The notes under the pieces were generated by a model. It was not told the DNA's origin, did no database searches, and saw nothing but the letters and a program-made list of their open reading frames with translations. The translations under genes were made by a program, and so were the position numbers. Source: Bradyrhizobium sp. SZCCT0231 (GTDB lineage Bacteria; Pseudomonadota; Alphaproteobacteria; Rhizobiales; Xanthobacteraceae). From it: a stretch of 64,000 nt of DNA. Below are positions 45,766-55,700 of this stretch, piece after piece. Position 1 is the stretch's first letter; each line of letters starts with the position of its first letter. The stretch covers positions 1 to 64,000 of the forward strand of contig NZ_JAFCKP010000010.1 of NCBI RefSeq assembly GCF_018130245.1. The letters run 5' to 3'.

Positions 45766-46702
45766 GGGCAAGACTCTTCCCATGCTGCTTAGGGCAGGTG
45801 AGGCCGGTCAGGCGCTCGGCGAAGCGCTTCCCATGCTGCGCGCGACGATCGATCGGTACCTGACCGACAGCGGCGGCATCGTGTTTCGCGATTTCTCGCT
45901 CGATGGTCCCGATGCGTTTCGAGCCTTCGCGGCCGATTTCGGTCACCCGCTGCTGACCTACGAGTTCGGATCGACGCCGCGCTCGCAGGTGACCTCGGGG
46001 GTCTACACATCCACGGAGTATCCGCCGCACCAGCATATCCCGCTGCACAACGAGCAGGCCTATACCCGCGATTGGCCGATGAAGATCTGGTTCTACTGCA
46101 TGCAGCCGGCGCTGGAAGGCGGCGAGACGCCGATCGCCGACAGCCGCGCAATCTATCGCGACATGCCGCCGGCCATTCGCGAGCGGTTCGCCGAGAAGGG
46201 CGTGATGTATGTGCGTAACTACGGCAACGGGCTCGACGTCGACTGGAAGCAGGTGTTCGGCACCGACTCCAGATCGGAGGTGGAGGCCTACTGCGCTCGC
46301 CACGACATCGAATGCGAGTGGAAGGAAGATGGCGAGCTCCGCACGCGCCAGGTCTGCCAGGGTACGGCGCAGCACCCGGTCACCGGTGACTGGGTCTGGT
46401 TCAACCAAGCGCATTTGTTCCACGTCTCCAATCTCGAGCCGGAGGTGCGCGAGAGTCTGCTCGACGTAGTCGACGACGAAGCCGATCTGCCGCGCAACGT
46501 CTTCTATGGCGACGGTTCGACGATCGAGGATGAGACGCTGTCAACGGTCCGGACCGTTCTGGAGAGGCACAAGATCAGCTTTCCCTGGCAGGCCGGCGAC
46601 GTCGTGATGCTCGACAACATGCTCACCGCGCACGCGCGCGCCCCGTTCAAGGGGCCGCGCAAGGTGATCGTCGCCATGGCGGAAGCTCATCGGCAGGGGT
46701 GA
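45734..46702 (+). CDS. TauD/SyrP-like Fe(II)/2-oxoglutarate oxygenase
   Basis: A 322-residue oxygenase of the TauD/TfdA superfamily. The metal triad is visible as HNEQAY (near 100, His and Glu) and the distal [11 protein letters not shown] (His near 298) followed by GPRKVIVAM with the Arg that binds 2-oxoglutarate. [20 protein letters not shown] and [15 protein letters not shown] are SyrP-family blocks. SyrP hydroxylates Asp held on an NRPS carrier at the beta carbon, and related enzymes make beta-hydroxy-Asp in siderophores. Here the first A domain of the next gene is predicted to load Asp, so the same role is inferred. The gene overlaps both neighbours (32 and 4 bases), indicating tight coupling. 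Confidence 0.9.
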   Translation: MSAFSVQPLIEGKTLPMLLRAGEAGQALGEALPMLRATIDRYLTDSGGIVFRDFSLDGPDAFRAFAADFGHPLLTYEFGSTPRSQVTSGVYTSTEYPPHQHIPLHNEQAYTRDWPMKIWFYCMQPALEGGETPIADSRAIYRDMPPAIRERFAEKGVMYVRNYGNGLDVDWKQVFGTDSRSEVEAYCARHDIECEWKEDGELRTRQVCQGTAQHPVTGDWVWFNQAHLFHVSNLEPEVRESLLDVVDDEADLPRNVFYGDGSTIEDETLSTVRTVLERHKISFPWQAGDVVMLDNMLTAHARAPFKGPRKVIVAMAEAHRQG

Positions 46703-49700
46703 TCGGCGGCACGTCTCATTCGGGCGGTGGGGATTTCCGGCGCGCGGCCGGACAGGAATTCGAGAACATGGACAGATCCAACCTCGTCGAACGCTTGCGA
46801 GAGCACGCTGCCTTGCGACCTGAGAAGGTGGCTTTGCGGTTCCTCGAAGGCGACGACGTCGCCGACGAGCTGACGTTCGCCGCGCTCGACGCTCGGATCA
46901 GGGCACTTGCGGCGTGGTTGCAGCAGATGGGCGGGGCAGGCGAGCGGGCTGTGATCCTGCTTCCGAGCGGGATCAACTATGCCGTAGCATTCTATGCCTG
47001 CCTGTATTCGGGCGTAATCGCCGTGCCGGCGTATCCGCCGGAGGGCGGCCCCGAGCGCTATGCAGGACGACTCAACGGTATCCTGCGGGATGCCGCGCCT
47101 CGCTTCATCCTGGTGGAGACGGGGCTGCGCGGTCTCATCGAGGCGGCATTGCCCGAGCTCGCCGACGTGCAGATCGTTGCGGTGGACACGATTTCGCCCG
47201 ATCTCGCGGCGGACTGGCGCGAGACGAGGCCTGCGGCCGATGGGATCGCGTTCCTCCAATACACGTCCGGATCGACCTCGCAGCCGAAGGGCGTTTGCGT
47301 CTCTCATGGCAATCTGGCGGCCAACGAGCGCGCGATTGAAGAGGCCGGCGGTGGAAATCCGGACGACGTCTTTGTCAGCTGGCTACCACTCTATCACGAC
47401 ATGGGACTGATCGGCGGGCTCCTGAATCCGTTGTTCACAGGCTTTACCGGCGTCCTGATGTCGCCGCGGAATTTCCTTGAGCGGCCGCGACGTTGGCTCG
47501 AGGCCATCGACCGCTACGGCGGCACGATGAGCGGGGGTCCCGACTTCGCGTACTTGCTATGCGCCGACCGAATTTCGGATGAGACCATCAGTCGGCTGAA
47601 TTTAAGCCGGTGGAAGTTCGCATTCTCGGGCTCGGAGTTTGTCCGCCGGACGACCCTCGAGAAGTTCGGCAATCGGTTTGCGCGGGCCGGGTTCGATCGG
47701 CGGGCGTTGACGGCTTGCTATGGCCTTGCGGAGGCGACGCTGCTGGTAACGGCCGGCGATATCACCGCCGAGACCGTCAGCTATACGCTCGACACCGTGG
47801 AACTCGCCGCCGGCCGCATCGCGAGCGCCAGCGAAGGCACGGACCTCGTGGCATGTGGTCGAACTGATGCTGGTCACGCCGTGCGCATCATGCGTATCGA
47901 CGGCTCCGTCGAGGCCGAGGCGAATGAGGTGGGCGAGATCTGGGCCGCGGGTCCCAGCGTCGCCCTTGGATACTGGAACAATGTCGAGGCCACGCATCAG
48001 GCCTTCGTCGAGCGAGATGGCGCGCGTTGGCTGCGGACCGGCGACATCGGCTTCCTTCGCGACGGTGCGCTCGTGGTGGCCGGTCGTCTCAAGGACCTGC
48101 TGATCGTTCGCGGGCAGAACGTCTATCCGACGGACGTGGAGCAGGCGGTCGAAGCCGAGGTCGAATCCGTCCGCAGCGGACGGGTTGCCGCTTTTCCCGT
48201 CGAGGTGGACGGGCGTGAAGCCATCGGAGTGGCGGCGGAGTTCAGCCGCGCCGTGCTCAAGCGCAGCGACCCGGAAGCGCTCGCACATGCGATCGGCGAA
48301 GCCGTGCTCCGGCAGGCGCAGGAATATCCGGCCGTGATCGTTCTGCTGAACCCGCAAGCGATGCCGCTGACCACGAGCGGCAAGCTGCAGCGGTCGGCCT
48401 GCGCGGCGCGCCTCGCCGACAACACGCTCGATAGCTTCATGGTGTTCGAGAGGGGCCGTCGCCGGGGTGGCGCATCCTTGACAGTGCCGACGACCGATAC
48501 CGAGCGTGCCGTCGCCTCGATCTGGTGCGATGCACTTGGCGTCGCGGCGGTGCATCGCGAGGACGATTTCTTCGTGCTGGGCGGAAACTCGATCGCGGCT
48601 GGCCAGGTCGCCGCGGCGATCCGCGACCGCTTGAACGTGGAAGTGGAGCTGCGCACCTTCTTCGACGCGCCGACGCTTGCGGCCTTCGCTAGCCGGATCG
48701 ATGTCCTGGCGGGCACCGGTGCTGGCCGGGCGCTCCCGCCGATCCCATGGGCCGCCGCGGCCGATCGTGCGATGCTGTCGCACGCGCAGGAGCGGCTCTG
48801 GTTCCTCTGGAACATGGACCCGGCCGGGACAGCCTATACCGTTGCAAGCACAATCCGTCTGAAGGGCCGGCTCGATCATGCCGTGCTGTCGCGTGCGCTC
48901 GGCGAGGTCGTCCGTCGTCACGAGATATTGCGCACCACGTTCATCGCCAGGGACGGCCGCGGAACGCAGCTCATCCACGATGTCATGAGCATCGGCATCC
49001 GGCACGAGGATCTCCGTTCCTATTCCGTGCGGGAACGCTCCGAGCGCGCGGAGACACTCAAGCGGTCCGAGCTCGGCGAGCCGTTCGATCTCGTGAAGGG
49101 GCCGCTGTTGCGGGCGGTGATGCTGCAGCTGGCGGACGATGCCTACGAATTGCTGTTGCTTGCCCATCACGTCATTGTCGATGGTTGGTCGCTTGATGTG
49201 TTGCTCGAAGAGCTGGCCGCTCTCTATCGAGCCGGTACCGGTCAGGGCGCAGGCGTGCCGCCGGTTCCGGCGATTCAATATGCTGATTTCGCGGCCTGGC
49301 AGCGAAACTGGCTCGCGGGAGGCGAGGGCGATCGGCAGCTCGCCTATTGGCGCGCCAAGCTCGGCGATGTTCATCCGGTGCTGGCGCTGCCGCATGATCG
49401 GCCGCGCCCGACGATCCAGAGCCATGCCGGGGACACGGTCGGTCTCGCGATCGACGGCGCGCTCGCCGCCCGGCTCCGGGAGATCGCCGGCAAGCAGCGC
49501 GTCAGCGTCTTCATGCTGCTGCTCGGCGCATATTGCGCGCTGCTCCATCGCTACACCGGGCAGAGCGATCTGCGCGTTGGCGTGCCGGTCGCAGGGCGTC
49601 GGCACACGCAGCTCGAGCGCTTGATCGGATGTTTCGTCAATACGTTGGTGCTGCGGACCGAGATTGTCGGCGAAGCGAGCTTCCAGAGCCTGCTGCATCA

Positions 49701-52700
49701 GGTCAAGGAATCGGTGGTCGAAGCGCTGTCGCACCAGGATCTTCCTTTCGAGACGCTGGTCGACGGCCTCAGGCCCGAGCGCAGCGGTGGCCACAATCCT
49801 CTGTTCCAGGCGAAGTTCAACTACATGACGGCGCCGGGCGGATTTGCCGGCGAAGGGCTCACCGCGGAAATCGACATCATCGATCTCGCAGGTTCGCATT
49901 TCGATCTCGCGCTCGACGTCATCGATGGCGCCATCGGCATGAAAGTGACGTTCAACTATGCCACCGATCTGTTCGATCGTCCGACCATCGCCCGGCTGGC
50001 GGAGCAATTCGGTTCGATATTGCGCCAGGTTGCCGACGATACCGAGCGACAGATATCGGACTTTGTCATCGACGATGGGCGCCGGCAGACGGTGCCCAAG
50101 CAGGCCGCGGTGTTCGGCTTCACCGATGTGGTCAACCTTCACCTTGCGGCGACCGCAGATCGTCAGACCGCCATGGCCATCCGATGCGGCCGGGAGCAAT
50201 TGACCTTTGCGGATCTCGAGCACCGGTCAAACCGTATCGCGCATGTCCTCATCGCAAAGGGCGTGGCTCGCGAGACGCCGGTCGCGCTGTGGATCGAGCG
50301 CTCTCCGGCCTTCGTGGTCGCCATGCTCGGTGTGCTCAAGGCCGGCGGCGCTTACGTCCCGCTGGATCCGAAATGGCCGCAGGAGCGCATCCGCCGCATC
50401 CTGACAGACGGCGGCATCGACATCGTGCTGGCGGCGGGTGAGCAGTTCGCCGACGCGCGCGGGCTCGGTTGTCTGCTGCTCGATGCGGAGGCGGAAGCCG
50501 CGCGCGAGGAAGTGTCGAGCCGACCGGTCGGCACGACGATTCACCGGGAGCAGACCGCTTACGTCATCTATACGTCGGGATCGACCGGCGCGCCGAAGGG
50601 AGTTAGCGTCTCGCACGGCGCCTTGGCCAATTATGTGCAGGCTCTGCTGCAACGCCTGGAGCCACATCAGTCAGCGAACATGGCGATGGTTTCGACGGTA
50701 GCGGCTGATCTCGGTCACACCGTCCTGTTCGGCGCGCTGGCGTCCGGCGGGACGCTGCATCTATTGTCTCCGGAGGCCGTGTTCGACGCGGATGCGTTCG
50801 CACAAGCCATGCGCGAGGGCGAGGTCGACGTTCTCAAGATCGTGCCGAGCCATCTGCGAGGACTGCTTCAGGCCTCGCGGTCAGCCGATCTTCTACCTCG
50901 CGCCGCACTCGTCCTGGGGGGAGAGGCTTGCGATGAGGCACTGTTGGACGAAGTCGGGCGCTTGCGGCCGGAATGTCGGATTCTCAATCACTACGGGCCC
51001 ACGGAAACCACCGTCGGCGCGGTGACGCATGAGTGCGCGGCCGACCGCGAGAACGGCCCGGTCCCGATCGGGCTACCTCTTGCCAATCTGCGCGCTCACG
51101 TCCTGGATGACGCGCTGAACGAGGTGCCGATCGGCGTTACCGGCGAGCTCTATATCGGCGGTGCCGGGCTGGCGCGTGGCTATCGCGGCGCGGCGGGCCT
51201 GACTGCGGAACGCTTCGTGCCGGATCCGTTCGGGGCAGCAGGCGAGCGCCTCTACCGAACCGGGGATCGTGTCCGCTGCGATGGAGCGGGCCGGCTGATA
51301 TTCCTGGGTCGTACCGATGATCAGATCAAGTTGCGCGGCTATCGCATCGAGCTCGGCGAGATCGGGCGCGTCATCAAGGCGCTGCCGGGGATCGACGACG
51401 CGGTGGTGGTCGCGCGCGCGATCGGAGCGAGTGCCGAACGCCAGGAGCTGGTTGCCTATTGTGTGCCTGAGAGCGGCGCTGGTCTGCAGGCGGATGCAAT
51501 CAAGGAACAGCTGGCTGCTATCGTCCCGGAACACATGGTGCCGTCACAGATCGTCATCTTGGCGCGACTGCCACTGACGCCCAACGGAAAGGTCGATCGT
51601 CGCGCGTTGCCTGAGCCGGCGCAAGGTGAGGCGCTTGCCGGCTATACCGCTCCTGCGGGAGATATTGAAGCTGCGATCGCGGCGGTCTGGTGCGAGGTGC
51701 TTGGTCGCGAGCGCGTCGGCCGCAACGACAATTTCTTCGAGCTCGGCGGCGATTCGATTCTGAGCTTGCAGATCATCGCCCGCCTGCGCAAGCGCGGCAT
51801 CCGGCTGACCCCGAAGCAGATCTTCAGCCAGCAGACGGTCGCCGGACTGGCGACGGTCGCCGTCTTGTCGACGGGGACAACCGCGAAGAAGGAGAAACCA
51901 GAGGCGAAGCCGTCGACCGGCCGCATTGCCGAGCCTGGTATGCGTCACCTGGTGCCGATCCAGGCGCGCTTCTTCGCCGAGGACATCGCCAACCGGGATC
52001 ACTGGAACCAGGCGGTTCTGCTGCTGCCCCACATGCAGGTCGACTGGGAGACGCTGCGGCGCGCGCTCGCTGCCATCGTGGAGCATCACGATGCGTTGCG
52101 CCTGCGGTTCAAGCAAGTGGATGGCGCTTGGCGAGCGGAGCAGGGGCCAGCGCCGGCACCATCGGAATTGTTGTGGATTCATGCGGACGTCGCTGGCGTG
52201 ACGGAGATCGCCGGGCTGGCGCGCGCCGCGCAGGAGAGCCTTCGGCTGTCTTCCGGACCGCTGCTGCGCGCGGTCGGCATGGACCTTGTGGATGGCGGTC
52301 AACGGCTGCTGCTTGCGATCCATCATCTCGTCGTCGACGGCGTGTCCTGGCGCATCCTGCTGGAAGATCTGGCCTCGGCCTATGACCAGCTGCAACGTAG
52401 CAGTCCCGTCACGTTGCCGCCGAAGAGCGATTCATATGCCTCGTGGAGCGAGCGGCTTCATGCCTATGCGGCGACCGCGGAGATCGCGGCGGAATTGCCT
52501 TACTGGCGCGATTGCGGGGCCGGCATGCGCCTGCCATGTGACGATGACCATGGCGACATCGATCGCGTCGGTGACGGCGACGAGGTGTCATTGGAGTTCG
52601 ATGTCGACCTGACCTCGCGGCTGCTCGGACAGGCGCCCGCCGCCTATCGGACCCAGGTCAACGACCTGTTGCTGGCCGGTCTCGTGCGCGCGGTGTCGCG

Positions 52701-55700
52701 CTGGAGCCAGCACGACGAGGTCACGGTGGAGCTCGAAGGTCACGGCCGCGAGGATATTTTCCCGGACGCGGATGTATCCCGTACCGTCGGCTGGTTCACA
52801 ACGGCATTCCCGGTCCGGCTGAAGGATGCGGCGGCCGACGAGGCTTCACTGATCAAGGCGGTCAAGGAGAGGCTTCGCGCGATTCCGAAGCGCGGACTCG
52901 GCTATGGCGTGCTGCGCCATCTCGGCTCCGAGCCGCAGCGCCATGCTCTCGCGCAACTGGCGGAGCCGCAGATCGTCTTCAACTATCTGGGCCGGTTCGA
53001 CGCGAGCGTCGGCGCCACACAGCGCTTCACTTTCGCACCGGAGAGCGCAGGTCCCTCGCGCAACGCCGGGGCGCCCATGCGCGGATGGCTGAACATCACT
53101 GGCCTCGTGCGTGAGGGCCGGCTAGAATTGTCTTTCGGCTACGGACGCAAGCGCTACCGGCGCGCCACGGTCGAGCGACTGGCGGCACATTACGAGGATG
53201 CGCTGCGCGAACTGGTCGCGCATTGCTGCAACGGGGCGTTTGGCCTCACACCGTCCGATGTCGCATTGTCCGGGCTCGGTCAGGCCGATCTCGATCGGCT
53301 CGGGACGACCATGGATCTTCGCGGCATCGAAGACATCTATCCGCTCTCGCCGATGCAGCAGGGCATGCTGTTCCATGCGCTGCGTGACGGTGCCAACGAC
53401 GCCTATGTGAACCAGGTCGGGCTCGAGCTGTTCGGCGTCGATGCCGGAAAACTGAAAGCCGCGTGGCAGGCGGTCAGCGACCGGCACGCCGCCTTGCGGA
53501 CAGGGTTCGTCTGGCAGAATCTGTCCGGCGCAGCGCAGCAGGTGGTCCATCGCCACGTCACGGTGCCGTTCGTCGAAGAGGATTGGAGCGACGGCTCGCA
53601 TACGGATTTGGAAGCTGCGTTGGCCGAGATATCCCAGCGCGACCGCGACAAAGGTTTTGACGTTTCGCAGCCGCCACTTCAGCGCATCCGCCTGATACGT
53701 CTCGACGACGACCGTCACTGGCTGATCTGGACCCATCATCACATCTTTGTCGACGGCTGGAGCTCGGCTCGGCTGGTTGCGGAAGTTTTGCAGCACGTGA
53801 GCGCTGACCCGTTGCCGGCCGTGCAGGGCAGCTATCGTGACTACATTGCATGGCTGCAGGGCCGCGATCGCGAAAGCGCCGAGAGGTTCTGGCGCGAGGC
53901 GCTGGCAGGGCTCGAAACGCCGTCATCGCTCGCGAACGCGCTGGCGACCAGAAAGACTTCCGGCGCCGAGGGCCACAACAGTGCCCGGCTTGCGGTAGAC
54001 GCAGCGCTGACCGAGCGGCTGAAGGCCTTCGCGAAGCACGAGCGGGTGACGCTCAATACGCTCATACAGGGGGCGTGGGCACAATTGCTGCGCAGACATT
54101 CAGGGCAGTCCGCGGTTTGCTTCGGCGTGACCATATCGGGTCGTCCGGCCGAATTGCCCGGCGCGGAGGAGATGGTGGGCCTCTTCATCAACACGCTTCC
54201 CATCGTCGATGCGCCGAACCCGCAGGCAATCGTCGGCGATTGGCTGCGCGAGTTGCAGGAACAGAACCTGGCTCTGCGCGAGCACGGCTGGACGCCGCTC
54301 TACGAAATTCAGCGCCTCGCCGGTCATGCCGGGCAGCCGCTGTTCGACAACATCCTGGTGTTCGAAAACTATCCGATCGACGACGGATTGCTGCGGGGCG
54401 GGGAAGGCGGCCCGCGGCTGGGGCGTGTGGCGCATGTGACGCCGACGAACTACGCGCTGGCGGTTGCGGTGTTCGCCGCAAGCGACCGGCTGAACATCGA
54501 GTTCAATTACGACCCGGGCCGGCTCGACGAGGCGGCCATCCTGCGTCTTCGCGACACTCTTCGCGCCCTGCTGGAACGGATCGTAGCGAATGCCGAGTGC
54601 GTGCTCGGTGATCTCGGATCGGCGGCGGATCAAGACGCGCGACGAATTCTCGAATGGAGCGGCGCAGCGCAGCTGCCGGCGGCCTGCTCCTGCGCCGACG
54701 TCGTGACGCATATCGAAGCGCAGGCCGCGCAGGCGCCTTCCGCCGTTGCCATCGTATGGGGCGACCAGCGCATCTGCTATGGCGAGTTGAACACGCGTGC
54801 CAACGCGCTCGCACGGCGCCTTCGCCTCTGGAATCTCGGCTCCGATCGGCTGGTCGGCCTTGCCTTGACCCGAAGCCCGGACATGATCATCGCGCTGCTC
54901 GCGGTTCTGAAGGCCGGCGGCGCCTACCTGCCGCTCGATCCGGATTATCCGGCCGACCGGCTTGCCTACATGCTGCGCGACAGCGGCGCGGTATTGGTTC
55001 TGACGCAAGGCGTGCTGCTCGAGCTGCTCGCGCCGATGCTGCGCGAAGCGGGAGTCGAGGCGCGCTGCATCGACGAGCCATCGCCGCCCGCCGGCGACGA
55101 CGGCGCGAACCTCAACGTCGAAATCCATCCGGACAGCCTGGCCTATGTCATCTACACGTCGGGATCGACCGGAATGCCGAAGGGCGTGGCTGTTGCGCGC
55201 GGGCCGCTTGCCATGCATTGCGAAGCGATCGGCCGGCTGTACCGCATGACCTCGCGCGACCGCGAGTTCCAGACGGCGTCGATCAATTTCGATATCGCCC
55301 ACGAGCGATGGCTGGTGCCGCTGATGACAGGGGGCTCGCTGGTCCTGCCCTCGAAGCCCGGCCTCCTGATCGACGATCTCGTCAGTGAGATCGTGCGCAA
55401 TTCGGTGACCTCGATTTTCCTTCCGCCGGCCTATGCGGATCAACTGAGCGCGGCGTTGTGGCAGGGCGGGCGCAGGCTGGCGATCAGGGCCTGTATCGTC
55501 GGCGGCGAGGCCTGGTCCGATACCGGGATCAAGGCATTTCGCAGGGCTGCCGATGTCGATCTTCTGGTCAACGCCTACGGCCCGACCGAGACGGTGATCG
55601 CGCCGACCGCGTGGATCGTCGACGACGCCGTGCTGACACCTCACCAGCCCGCACCAATCGGACGGCCCGTCGGTGCGAGGTCCGCGCACATCCTCGATTC

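Noticed and set aside
47602-50223. 873-codon minus-strand frame inside the NRPS
   Set aside because: The opposite strand encodes FAAL, carrier, C and A domains without interruption; this is a shadow frame.
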